A stretch of 64,000 nt of DNA from Chlorokybus atmophyticus. Its lineage: Eukaryota > Streptophyta > Chlorokybophyceae > Chlorokybales > Chlorokybaceae. The position numbers and the translations under genes are program-made. The notes beneath the pieces are model-generated. The model saw only the letters and a program-made list of their open reading frames with translations. It made no database searches and had not been told where the DNA came from. Below are positions 24,192 through 38,294 of the stretch, piece by piece (positions within the stretch are counted from its first letter, which is position 1; each line of letters opens with the position of its first letter). The stretch lies in contig RHPI01002048.1 in the NCBI GenBank assembly GCA_009103225.1, positions 754,322-818,321 on the forward strand, read 5' to 3'.

Positions 24192-26696
24192 TTAGGTTGG
24201 CGGGTAGTAGGCAACGTTGGATGAGACGCGACAGATACCGCTGTACTTGTCCGCGGGGTCCTGCTCATAAAGAACAAGCATGCGTTGACACAACAGCACG
24301 TTGATAGCGGTAACAACAACAACAATGACAAGAGCAACAACAACAAGAAGAAAAGCACAGTAGCAGCCGCCACAAAAACAACAACCACAGCAGGAACTCA
24401 CCGTTCGAATGCAGTCGAGCATGGCGCCGCACAGCTGTGGCGGGGCGCAGCACGGGTCCGCAAAGCACGCTTCCCCAGCCTAGCCACAAACATAATTTTC
24501 ATTGCTGCTGATGCAACTGCTGTTGACTTCCAATCGACATGTGCTGCTTCTGTGTGACCTCACCTTGGAGAAAGGCACGCACTGGCTGAACTGGTTCGTC
24601 GTGACGTGGTACAGCGAGCAGAATGTGTTCACGGGGCAGTCGGCGTCCGTGAGACACTACGCAAAACAAAACAACCCGTGTCACATACCCTTCCAACATG
24701 GATGCCAAACACAGCCCATCAGCTCGCTGTGGACGATGCTTGATCATGAAACACAACCCTCTCCTTCTTACCAAGTTGGCCATCGTGCACGAGTCGCTGT
24801 AGAAACACTTGGCCTTGTTGTTGTGACACACGCAGCCTTTGCACCCATCAGCAAACGCCTGCACCACAGATGTTGGTTTATGATACCAACACCTTGATCA
24901 TCGTGCAACTTGAATCCGACACATATATACACATGTCCACATGTTCACACCTGGCCTTGCTGGTACACCACGCCGTTGTGGAGGCACCCGCCGCAGATCT
25001 TGGTGTTGACCAAAGGCGGCGCGCTGGACAGCAGGCAAGATGTGCCGGGCCGGCAGTCCTCGTCAAGATTGCAGCTGGCGCCGGGCCGCGCCAGCTGTTG
25101 AGTTGGGAACAACGAGTCAGTAACCGTGTTGCAAGGTGTGTGTGTTGTGCGAGCTGTGTGTGCAATATGCCATGTGTGCATCTTACCAAACTGTGTGTGC
25201 GTATGCATGCGCGCGTGTGCGCATGTGTGTGCGCGTGTGCGCATGTGTGTGCGTGTGGGGAGGGGTGGTGAAAAACGTGTGTGACACGCACGCACCTTGA
25301 CACATGTGCCAGTGACGTTGTCGTAGTTTTCAAAGATACCACACCCAAAAGGCTTTGTCTGAATGCAGTCAACAATCACAAAACCCTGCGAAAGGCAGAC
25401 ATAATCAGTATCAACCACCCCTACACACCAACACGTGCGCGCACACGCACACCCACACACGCATGATATCGACCTGTGCGTCGAAAAATTCGGGCGTGCA
25501 CTTGTTGCATCGCTGCAACGAGCACTTGCGGTAGCCTTTGGCGGCACAGGTGCCGGTCACGGCGGGCGAGCACGGGTTGGGCGCGCAGTCTATCGCGTCG
25601 GGGAGAGGCGCGTCCAGCAGCGTGACGCCATCGTTCACGCACTAACCACACACAATCAAACCCGGAGTCATTTGGCCTGAGTACCATAGCTATGCTATCG
25701 TGCAACGTTTGCACGTGACATTTACGACCAAATGCAACACAACATATGGCAGCCCGCCTGTCCTAAATGAGCAACAGATTGCTAAAACAATGCGTTGTTC
25801 GCACACGGACAAGCAGTCAATGCATTCAAGATGAGATGACAGCTGTAAGCACTGCATGATATCACATGGTGCATGCATAGGGTGTGCATAGCATGCGATT
25901 ACACAACACATGAACAAGATGCAAGAGTTTGCATGTGCGCTCATTCACTTGCGGGCGTGATGAGGGGCATTTTGAGTCCCGCGTGGCGAGGAAGTGCTGC
26001 GCTTCAGAATCGACGGAGGGGAAGCGAGCGGCGTAGCTGCTGCACCCGTTGCTGGAGAGCGACTTCTTGTCGGCACTGAGGCTGCCGGAGAGGAGGTACA
26101 CGCCCAGGCCGGTGATGCTCGTACCCGTGTAGGTGAGCTCAGTCTGCATGGGTAAGTGGGATAAGGTGTGTGTGTGTGTGAAGTGTCAGTTCGGTTAATT
26201 AGCATGCATAACACGTGTGCATGTGGTCGTGCGTGCATGTGTGCTTGTGCATATGTGCGTGTGTATGTGTGCATGCGCATGTATGGGAGGGAATGGCATG
26301 GCAACGAGCAAGCCTTGCCTGCAATGGCAAGCAGCCCTTGTAACTGGCGACCACTACGCCCTTGTACTTGTTGCCTCCAAGAGCTGAGACAGGCACACAG
26401 CACGCTTTCAACTAGACCAAGACATGTGTTTGAGCACAATGCAACTTCTGCTACAATACATGCATTGCCAAGAGACCCCAAACTGATCCAGACTGACGGC
26501 CTGCCCAGACTATGCTTGTACAACAAACACCTTGCTGGATGTTGAGCCGGACCAGGATCTCCTCCGAGGCTGTGTTCCAAGCGGACTCGACGGTGGCCTT
26601 TCTCCTGCACGAGACACCGTCTACCGCTGAGACTGACGACGCCAGGACAGCCACCACCACGAGGCACGCCAACAACACCGCCGCCGCCGCCGCCAT
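24192..26696 (-). CDS. Secreted Cys-rich protein with VWFC-like and Dickkopf-like modules
   Basis: Ten exons, all in phase, give 384 residues: 26696-26531, 26383-26319, 26143-25949, 25641-25474, 25385-25296, 25094-24951, 24858-24772, 24656-24564, 24479-24402 and 24260-24192. The N-terminus is a signal peptide (hydrophobic AVLLACLVVVAVLASSVSA). Residues about 55-140 form a Cys-poor domain; the rest has some 30 cysteines. CLHNGVVYQQGQ with GCKGCVC resembles a von Willebrand factor C repeat. DADCPVNTFC, GEACFADPCC and QLCGAMLDC resemble the Dickkopf N-terminal cysteine pattern. No C-terminal membrane segment is encoded; a hydrophobic stretch near 24300-24370 is intronic. The second intron uses a GC donor (GCAAGG at 26318). 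The product is probably extracellular or on the cell surface; its function is unknown. Confidence 0.82.
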
Positions 26697-27465
26697 AATG
26701 GAGGAACATAAATGACATGGACAGGCCGACGCTTCTTGAATTACAATATGTACCATCATCCAAATGCGCTTACGCATCGCCTTTTGGTACTTTTGGTGAA
26801 CCACAAAACCGCGTGCAGTAGTACGGTTCCCGTGAACGACGCGTGTCGTACAAGCCTCGTGATGGTGCTTTCAAGCCGGTCCTAAAACGACAAAGCCGAG
26901 ACCTTGCGCGCGACGACCGGCTGTAGGCAGAGACAGCTGCCAGTATCTGGTGTTTTCGTGCCGGTCAGCCGCCGGAGACTTTGTATGCCAGCACGCGCCG
27001 GCGACGTGCATTGCGGCTCGCAAATTGCGAGCCGGTCGGGTGGTCAGTATTGCAACTGGCATTGCCGGTAGTGTCGTACGATGTAAGCCGGTCACGGGCG
27101 TACTGGCATTCCCAACGACGTGCCGCCAGTAATGCCAGTATGCTTTCCCTCGCAGTGTCTGCAGTGTGTTCTGTGCCGGTGTTACTGCTCACAGACTGCA
27201 AATCGCAGGTGCGAGACCTTGCTTGCAGTGTAGGTTGCGCAGGTAGAAGAACACGTCTCATAGACTACGAAAGTTTTGCAATATGTCAAGCAAGCCTCAT
27301 GTATGCATCCGCAGACATGAACACAAACACTGGCATGCCGATTCACACTTGCGGGATGCTTAATCAACCTGTAATGCGAGCTGGGTATGCCAACAAAGTA
27401 GTATGTACAAGGCCGCCGTAAGAAGGCAATAAACGACTGTTGAGCCTTCCTGATTGACTATTTAC
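26697..27465. promoter_or_regulatory. CCGGT-motif-rich upstream region of the secreted protein gene
   Basis: The interval between the secreted-protein start and the NKAP stop contains eight CCGG-type words in about 310 bp (26870-27180), mostly GCCGGT(C/A/G) in either orientation. A near-perfect palindrome, GCTCGCAAATTGCGAGC, lies at about 27016-27032. Such clustering suggests binding sites or a decayed tandem repeat. No gene was recognised. Confidence 0.35.
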
Positions 27466-29622
<2,157 letters not shown>

Positions 29623-29854
29623 GCTAGTCCTCACCGCCGCCGTTAAGCACGTATTACCCCGCAGTTATGAACAGTCTCTGGAGTGATTCAATGAACTTGG
29701 TGACGCCCTGGATCAGTGAATCGGATTAGTTCATGCAACAGCACTGCTGTTTCCCGTTAAGTTGGGACAGTGAACTCAATTGCAGGCACTGAAACCCTAA
29801 CTAGCCCTAACGCCAGAGGTGGTGTTGCTGGCGCTGCCCGCGGCGGCGGCGGCG

Positions 29855-30355
29855 ATGGCGTCCGGGTTCGGGGTGAAAGGTGGGAAGGGGAGGTGCTACG
29901 GACTATGGATGGAGTTCTCCGGGTGCATGGCGTCCTGCGAGACGCCTGGCCAGTGCCGAGACCTCCGGGAAGATTACCTGGAATGCCTTCACCACAGAAA
30001 AGAGGTTGGTAGCAGATGGCATGATCAATTTCAGCACCGTGGTGCTAAATTTGAATCATCATCATCATCAATGCTTGATTTCTGTGTGCACGTTACCTCA
30101 ACACTGTGTGTTACTTGCCATCAGATGGATCTCAGATTTTCCTGTTGTGAGTCTGGAATTGTGTCAATGTCAGTTGGGCTGCATGAATGCGCTTTCAACA
30201 TGTGTGATTCATTAGCCAATTGTTGACTTGTATAAATGCGTTATTAGTTCCAACGCATCAACACCATCAACCTGGAAGCGGAGAAGCAGTTTGAGGAGCG
30301 CAAGAAGCAGATATTCGACGAACTCAAAGAGAAGTGGCGTAACAAGTACAGATGA
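29855..30355 (+). CDS. NDUFS5: NADH dehydrogenase (ubiquinone) Fe-S protein 5, complex I 15-kDa subunit
   Basis: Two exons, 29855-30004 and 30248-30355, encode 85 residues. Four cysteines are arranged as in twin CX9C-type intermembrane-space subunits (GRCYGLW, FSGCMASC, GQCRDL, DYLECLHHRKE), and EDYLECLHHRKE is the family signature. The C-terminal helix (NLEAEKQFEERKKQIFDELKEKW) is charged. The subunit belongs to the proximal membrane arm of respiratory complex I; its cysteines are expected to be oxidised by Mia40/Erv1. Length is slightly below the 106 of the human protein. It is divergent with NKAP. Confidence 0.93.
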
Positions 30356-31051
30356 CTGCCTGTGTGTAGCTGTCTCTCCTCCCCATTGTACACGCCCTTT
30401 GTGACTGCGCAAGCCATTTGAGTTGTTAGCTGTTGAAGTTGCTGCTACCGTCATGCAGCGTTGACAACTCCCGTACCAGATTGAACTGTTTGTGCACACG
30501 CACACATTTATGAGTACCAGTGGCAACTTACCACAAGCATTGCGTTGCCATCAGGTTATTTTGTCCAGCGCTTGCTGTTGGTATGCGCTGCATGACTTGC
30601 ATTGGCTTGTTCAAAAGTAACTTGGCTGTATACAAGCGATGATCGTTGTTTGCACACATATATCTCACACACTTCACAGTAGAATGTCTTTTCATATAGC
30701 AAATTGTGCGATAACCCAGTTGAGTTGGGGAACATGGCATGCACAACGACATTTCAACATCTGGTCATGCTGGCAATATAAAGTGTAAGGCAGCAATGAC
30801 TACAAGTATCAGGGTGACTGCGCATGTAATACTGTGAACTTCTTTGCTGGCAGTCTGCATGTGCAACCAATGCTGCTATGGAATGTAGTGCACTCATGTG
30901 GCATGAATGTTAATTCAACAGCAGTGTCAGTCGCATTCTGTTTCCTCTATGATGTAAAATAAACGCTACGCACGCTAGCCTAATTGAAGACCTGCACGAA
31001 AGTCAACTATGACAGTATTCGCACCTGTGGTACACTGGCGACCACACAGTC
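30356..31051. other. Convergent intergenic region (NDUFS5 / SLC25 3' ends)
   Basis: About 700 bases hold the 3' untranslated sequences of the two facing genes. AATAAA-like TAAAATAAACG lies at about 30955-30965. No open frame with family resemblance and no structured repeat were seen. Confidence 0.55.
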
Positions 31052-33626
31052 TCACGCATGCGTAGTGCGCGGCGGGTGCTCGTTGCCCAAATGTGGTGGG
31101 ACTTGTCCACCCTCAGTCCGTCCATAAGTATGAGTTGAGCGTCGCTTTTTCCACTCCGACTCCGCTTCCTTTCTTCGCTCTTCTCTGTCAACGGTAATGA
31201 CAACCAGCAATCTCCTGATGGCTTCATAAGACATGAGGAAGATTGCTGAAGCGGGTATCTGTTGACGAGTATCGGTCAGTAACTGCAGTGCAGTGCAAAC
31301 CAATCGAAAGCACGGGCCATAAAGGTGTCCAAAGCAGGTTGTCACATGCAATCACTGACCTTGTACAGCAACCTAGGAGCAATGCCACGTGTAAATGCCA
31401 GTGCACCCTGTTGAGGCATTGATAACAAAGCATAAAGACAACAGTTTGTGGCATAGTGCACACACACAAAACGGGCATGCAGACACAAAACAATCGCAAA
31501 CACACCGCCACACACCAACATACCCCCACGTGCACACGCACAGGCACGCATATGCACATGCACAAAGACACCGCCTTGAAGTTGGCAGCTGTAAACACGC
31601 ACTACGCACCTCCTCAGTCCAGATGCGTGCTGCTGTGTGCCGCATGCCTCTGTAGGCTACTGGCATCCCAGGTAGCGGTGTCGGCTGCGTCATCAACCGT
31701 GTTTTAACCACGTCCAGCGGCGTTGTTAAGGCAGATGCCACTCCACCCGCAACCTGCAGGATAACTTTCAGCTTGATTTCGTTCACAGTTTGTTAACAAA
31801 TAACTGCACTCTACTACACGGTATGCACTCACCGCGCCGCGCCAGAGTCCAGTCAGTAGATGACCCGTTGATTGCTGAGATTCCTCACTGCGGGATCGTT
31901 TCAGGGCTTCAAATACGGCAAATTGGAGCATGGCATATGGAACATCGCGCACGAGTTGTGCTGTGTAGCCGCGATAAAACCCTTTGAGGCCTTCCCTTTG
32001 CGCAGTAACGTACATGGCCTGTAACATGCTGTAGACAGGGATGGGTTGAAAAACTGCGTGCCATGCACCCAGTGTTGGGCTGTTCAAGGGGACTGTGCTA
32101 CTTGGCAACTTACTTGGTGTGATGCCCCATCTGAACCCGCTGCTTGAGCAGCTCTGGTGGCACGCGCACTCCACTTGCAACAACATTACCTGCGAATTTG
32201 TCAACATCAAGCCCTTGACACCGTGAGCAAACGCACTTGCGCGTGAAGTCACTGGAAAAGACAAGAGCACTGGACAGGACAATACCAAGCACTCAAACAC
32301 ACCATTGAGTACCGAGCGCTGCAGCTATTGCTGGCGAAAATGGTGCAAACGCCGACGGGGCATTTTTCAAGGAGCTCTTGAAAAACTCATATGATGTGAA
32401 GAACACAGCTGAAGCAGGAGCTGATGTGGCGACGGAGCCAACGAGCCCTGAGTACAGCCCGAGAAAGCCTTGCTTCTTTACAACGTCACTTAAGCAGGTG
32501 CACAGCGCTGGAAGCGCTCTCAGGTCGGGTGATGTTGAAGCCTGCACGTCATAAAGATGTGGTCACCAGCCGTGCATTCATAACTGTCAGGCTGTGACTT
32601 GTTCCCTTACTGTTCAAGCAATGGTGCCCGAGTAAGTCGGCAAATACTGGTTATATAACCCCAACTCGTACCTGCAGAAGCGTCTTGGCTGTGTCAAAGG
32701 GCTGAAGTTGCAGCTTCGTAATCAAGGACGCAGCGGCGCCAGCAATAAAGCTATCTGACCAATGGCCTTTCCGCTGGTGCTTTGACGCAGCGCACAAGAT
32801 TAGCTTTGTAGTGTGGCTCCGCTGTTGTTGTTTTGGCCATTGTGGTCGGCATGTCCGCTTGCACTTGCCTGCTGAGTGCCATTCAAACAGGTGTGCGAGT
32901 CTGACACAGTTATACCAGACTGACATACAACAGCAATCGTAGCAAACCCACCGGTCGGACAGCACTGTTCTTAGCAATAGCAACTGAATGAGGACGTTGT
33001 CTGGTGGCAGCATGCGATGAAGCTACCACACATCAACGAGGGAAGCGCCAATGAAAGAGCTCACATGGCGGCGGTCAATGAGTTCGCATAATGCTTGATA
33101 ACAACTGTTGGCTTACAAACACCACCTGACTGGTCCTAGCTGCATGCACGACAAACAGACAGTCATTGCTGCGCAAGTCAATGCTCATTGTCATTGCTAC
33201 TTGTTGTTACTTGAGAGACCGCAGCGATGACGCGCAATGCAAGGTTGGTGGTGCTGTACACTGCACAGTTCGAGCAAATGCATGGCCAGTGAACTGCTAA
33301 GAAGGGCGTTTATGCAGCGTTTAAGCAACAGGGAGATTGGCTGAGCTTTTGCACTTTGGCTGATAAGGACAGCTCGTCCAAAACGCATGCAAGGAGCAGC
33401 TGCCAGCAAAGCCCTCACCAGGTCGCTTGGTCGCCAACCGCCAGGCCTCCTGCATTCGCCATGCACAAACCACTGATAGCGCATGCTGCTGCCTTCCCCT
33501 GCGCGTGGCCCCGTTGGCTTCTGCGCTATAACCCCAACCGTCCGACTGCGGTGGCAACAACAAGCAGCAGGCGCTTAAGCACCCCGCCGTCGCCTCCGCC
33601 GCCGCCGTCGCCGCTTCATTCCGCAT
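31052..33626 (-). CDS. Mitochondrial carrier (SLC25), S-adenosylmethionine-carrier-like
   Basis: Eight exons, all in phase: 33626 (or 33455)-33419, 32754-32672, 32541-32313, 32189-32114, 32028-31833, 31753-31610, 31407-31360 and 31258-31052. The product is 396 residues, or 339 from the inner ATG. All three carrier motifs are present: QPFDTAK, VPPELLKQR and TPLDVVKTR, each followed by repeats such as GLYSGLVGSVATSAPASAVFF and GFYRGYTAQLVRDVPYAMLQF. RVPPELLKQR and the paired YSGL/YRGY segments are closest to SLC25A26, which brings S-adenosylmethionine into mitochondria (or plastids in plants). The C-terminus has an unusual basic tail (REERRKEAESEWKKRR). The 5' exon may encode a transit peptide. 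The substrate call is tentative; membership in SLC25 is firm. Confidence 0.88.
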
Positions 33627-33690
33627 GGCAGAACACATCCGCTACTGTGCTTAACTTGCTGAAGCTTGTTTAGGACACGCTTGTGACCGC

Positions 33691-36547
33691 ATGGGCGGTG
33701 GCGGCGGCGGCGGCGATGTTCAGCGCGAGGCGAGGAGGCTAAGGAGGGAGAAGGCAGTGGCTGGTGGGGGAGGGTTGATGGAGGAGGGTGCTGGTACCGC
33801 TCCGCCTGGTGGTCAAGCAGCAGCAGCAGCCTCCTCAGCGCCCCCTGAGCCCGTAGAGTGGCCTGGCACCAAGCGCTTGACCAGGCAGTGGGTGGAGGAC
33901 TTTGCCAAACGGCTGCTGGACGCTTCTTGGCGACCGCCTCAGGAGCTGCCACGAGTGCTCCACCCGTCCACACTGTCCGACATCCTCGTCAACGCCGCTA
34001 GAGTTCTTGCTGTGGAGCCCACCGTCATTGATGTGAGCTTGGTTGTTTTGTTATAAACGGAGGCCTTACGTTTCTTAATTGTGTGCAACTACTGCGTTGG
34101 TGCGACATTGCCATGCGACGAAAGAATGGGTAATGATTGTGTTGCCTGCAAATGTGTCTTCTTGCAAGGCAGTTGCGTATATTGTTGCAAGAAGGTCCAG
34201 GTAAAGACTGTTGTGGTCAGGGGTTGTTTGTGTCCAATCCGTTGATACATTTAACATTTTTAACAATTTGACACAACTTCTCTAGCGATGTCGTGGGTCA
34301 ATAGTTCACAATGTGTACTGTGGTATTACCTCCTTTCCAATCATCACATTCTGCACCTGCATCAACAAAAGGGGGACAACACAGTTTGCTTACACAAGTT
34401 AGGGGCCTAGCAGAGTTCTGATGACTTGTCAGCGAGTCTTCACAGGCGGACATCAATGTCAAAGTTAGCCCGAGCTTTTACTATAATTGCATGTTTATCA
34501 GCCTTGCAAACATTGCAAACATGGCGCGAGCAGGTACATGTAGACCATCCGGACGTGAGAGTTGTTGTGGTGGGGGACTTGCATGGCCAGGCAAGTCAAC
34601 TGTGCGCATGCGTGAACAGTATAGTGCAAAGGGCTTGTCTTTTGCTGAGCTTGGGTTGTGTTCTACAGTATGCAGACGTGCTGCGGCTGCTAGAGTTGGC
34701 CGGCCCTCCTGAGGCCAAACGTCAGATGTTTGTCTTCAACGGAGGTTTGTAAGTTGTTATTTACACTCGGTATTATCAAGCATTTAATAAAACATGCAGA
34801 TTGTTAACCCATATTCCGGCGGCTACAGATTATGTCGATCGAGGTGCTTGGGGCCTTGAAACCTACACCATCCTGCTGTGCTACAAGCTGTTGCATCCGA
34901 AAGAGGTGTACATGTTGAGAGGAAATCACGAAACAGCTTATTGCAGCTCCGTGTACGGCTTCAAAGGGGAGCTGGAAGCCAAGTATGGTGCTCAAGCAAA
35001 CGGACTGTTCCGCAAGTTTTTGGTATTACTATGCGAATTCGAAAACAGTGCTCTATCGTATTGGGATGACATGTGCATTGAGTGAGTAACAATGCATTGC
35101 GCTGCAGAAATGCTTCGCATCACATCCGCTCGCTGCTGTCATTGCAAAGACAGTGTTCGTAGCACACGGCGGCTTGTTCCGCAAACCTTTGCCGCATCAG
35201 AAGAAAAAGGGAAGGCTACGCAGGAAGCGCACCACATGTAAGCATTGCAGTTCCCAGAAGTCTTTTTCCTTTTGATTGAGTTGGTCTTTGCTGTAGCATT
35301 CGACCAGCTGCTTCCTCTGATTGGTACTTGGTTTTAGACGCGGATTCATCACTCGGACCGCTTGCGGTTGGGACCATCGCTGAGCTGCGCCGAGCTGGCA
35401 AGGGCGGTCTGGACCCTACAGGAGAGGGCAACTCAACGCTGGCTTCAGATGTTCTCTGGAGCGATCCCACACAGAGGAACTCCCTGCAGTTTAATGACCA
35501 GCGTGGCCTCGGCCTGTTGTGAGTATGTCGTGGTCTGCTGTCAGTGTTCAGTGGGCGGTCCGTTAACTGTCCGAGCGATCAGTGCCAGCGCCATGTTGAA
35601 ACTTCTGCTGGTGCAGACGAGACTGCAGTTGTGTCAGTGGTGTGCATGCGGTTGGTGTGACATGTGTAAACATTGAGATGTATCGTCCGAGTACTGTGCG
35701 TCCTGTGACACGCGCAGCGCTGATCAGTGGCGGAAACTTAGGCATTGCTACATGGCACATGAGTTAAAAATTGTCATAAGCACATTGTCAACCTCAAGCT
35801 GCGTGTGTAGCATGCCGGGTCTGTGACTGTACCCGTCCTAGCTCACACAACACATTGTGCCATTACTTGTTAACTCTACGCATTCAACACGTGTTCGTTG
35901 ACAGGTATGGGCCGGACAGCACACAACGCTTCTTACAGGAGAACGGCCTGCGTCTTGTGATTAGGTCACACGAGGTGTGTGCCTCACTTTTGTGCATGCC
36001 GGTTTGCTCTTGGCACACGGTTGATTTTATTACAACATCCGGCAGGGTCCTGATGCAAGGGACAAGAGGTCTGACATGGGGCCGATGGATGTGGGGTACA
36101 CCATCGATCACTCCGTGCAGGCAGGGCAACTCATCACAGTATTCTCTGCACCAGACTATCCTCAGTTTCAGGTTGGTTTTGCAATGTTAACGAGTGTGCA
36201 CAAAATCTGAAGCGTGTAACGTCTGTTTGCCAATATGCCGTGTTGCAACTGGTGCTGTGCAGGAAAGTGAGGACCGATACAATAATCGTGCTGCATATGC
36301 TATTCTCACTGGGCCAGACTACGCGGTTCCAAGGATAGAGCAGTTTAGTGCTGTACTGCCGCGACCAAAGGTACAATCGGCTGCAAAGCCTTGTGGTTGA
36401 TTCTGTGTGCTGAACTGACTCTGTCCGTAGGTCAAGCCCTATTACGACTTTGTTAATGTGGCGGACTCTGATGATGAGTTGAACTTTGAAGCCATGGCTT
36501 CAGGCAGTGAGGCTGAAGAGGGTGCAACAGGCACGCTACTGGAATAG
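33691..36547 (+). CDS. PP7: Plant-type serine/threonine protein phosphatase 7 (PPP family)
   Basis: Ten exons, all in phase, give 476 residues: 33691-34032, 34534-34590, 34669-34744, 34829-35022, 35108-35237, 35308-35518, 35905-35974, 36046-36171, 36263-36370 and 36431-36547. The PPP catalytic motifs are intact: GDLHGQ, NGDYVDRGAWGLE, LRGNHET, AHGGLFR and RSHEGPDARDKR, supplying the metal ligands. DYVDRGAWGLET, the insert before VLWSDP, and HEGPDAR match plant PP7 rather than PP5 or PPEF. A Gly/Ala-rich N-terminus replaces any regulatory EF-hand or TPR; the acidic tail ends GTLLE. Arabidopsis PP7 acts in light and heat signalling. The second intron uses a GC donor (GCAAGT at 34591). The start is 64-235 bp from the SLC25 start. 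Confidence 0.94.
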
Positions 36548-38294
36548 ACAGACGGCAGTGGATGCAGTTGCCTTCATGATCCAGAGTCTGCAGTACCTCT
36601 GCGATGTATATTGAGGTTCATATCAGCGTGCAGCGGCTCAAGTAATCTGCAAAGCAAATCTACGCGTGATACTGCAGCTTTCCGGACCTCTAGCAGCTGA
36701 TCATCTCACAGCCGACCCAACAGTTGCACCGGATGGAGAGCATCGTGCTTCACCAGAGCCACAAGAGCACATTGTTCGCGAACATGGAGGTTGTGTCTTG
36801 TCATATTTAACGGCAGTCTCAGTGTCCGTGCCTACCTGCACTAGTCACCCACACGTATGGTTGTTGCCTTGCTGCGCCCCGCTGTGCTTGCTAGCATGAG
36901 TTTGCAAACCGATGTCTTAGTGTGCTTCGCAAAACTTCGATGCTTTGTGGCGTGCACGCCACAAAACCGCATTGCTTTCATTATACATTGCACACAACAG
37001 CACAAAGAAGCGGCCTTGCAACGCACGGTCACGACGCACGCATGCATGACAATCCAGCAGAGCTAGCATGCATTCGTTGGCACATAACTAGAGTCATTGT
37101 ATGTGTTATAGTAAACCATAATAATACACTCTATGCCAAGCGCACAAACGCAACGAGAACACCATTGTATGGCAGAAAAACTGGGTTACTTGGGTTTCCA
37201 CTTGAACACCTGTTGTCTTGCCAACAAGTGTACAACTGCACATGGCTGACTTACGACTGACTAGCAAGGTACGAGTGACAACTCCACCATTGAAGATCTT
37301 TCCCGTCTCCGTTGCGCTTGACAAGCTTCCCGCTCTTCTTTGCGCCGCCATTTGCTGCGTGCCGAGCTCCAACCATAATACCAGCAGTCTCCGCCCAAGC
37401 AGTTCGCCTGTTGGCGGCGCTTAGCCTTCCTCCGCCATGTCGTGCAGACCGGTGCAGTGTCTCAAAGTGCACCATTGCAGTCAACTTATGCTTGTATTCA
37501 TGGGTGCGAACTGGTTATAAGAATCACCCGTCAGTCATTCATTTATTGAACGTCCATCACCTAACAAATGCCAATGAACTCTGCGAAGTAGCATACTATC
37601 TCTTATGCGCACCACTGCACAAACTATAGACAGTAATACAATGTTGACAATATTGTGTGGCCAGCTTGCAGTCATCACTGCAGTATAATCCTGCTTTACA
37701 AATTACGAACACAGCATGAGTTGAACAGTGCAGCAACCACATTCATCGATGGCGCAGGAAACCAGCTTGCAATGCGCTGCATTTACTGTGACAATGCAAT
37801 AACACCTTTGTACATGATGCTAAAACTTCAAGAGCAGCGCTGCACTCGCTCTTTGTGCGCAAACTCATGTGTAGACAATGAGACTAGTAGTCATCTACTA
37901 GGCTGCGCCACAAATGCACACACATGCGCGTGCATTTGCACACCACAATAAGCCAGCAAGCAGGACAACACAATTCCTACCTACGTATCAGAGGGCTGGC
38001 TGGAGGCCTTATGCAAAAGTGCACGCAGTTACCGCAGGGGCAGTGTTGACTAACTGACAACAAGTTATGACGCTGACACAGCAGCAGGATATGCAGGTGA
38101 TGACGCTGGAGTACACCCTGCATGGCAGCATACTTGTACACACCAGAAGTTCATAAATGTGACGAGCAGGCTGTTAATGACAATGCCAGCACTGTACAAG
38201 CAATGTTGACTCTGCAGAGTCAGCTAGATGGTAAACTCTACAGACTTTACAAAGAATGGCCCAATCCTAGGTAGCTGCTGCCCATCAGCACCAA
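36548..38294. other. Convergent intergenic region (PP7 / TSG101 3' ends)
   Basis: These 1.75 kb contain no recognised gene. Short overlapping frames occur on the minus strand around 37106-37484 (one begins MVGARHAANGGAKKSGKLVK), but they match no family and have no clear exon partners. No strong repeat was seen. Confidence 0.5.

Noticed and set aside
24265-24489. A possible transmembrane domain (FLLVVVALVIVVVV) in the secreted Cys-rich gene
   Set aside because: The stretch lies between a good donor after exon 9 and a good acceptor before exon 10, so it is most likely intron.
37106-37484. Possible small minus-strand gene (MVGARHAANGGAKKSGKL)
   Set aside because: No recognised family, no consistent exon partners, and the frame is interrupted shortly after.
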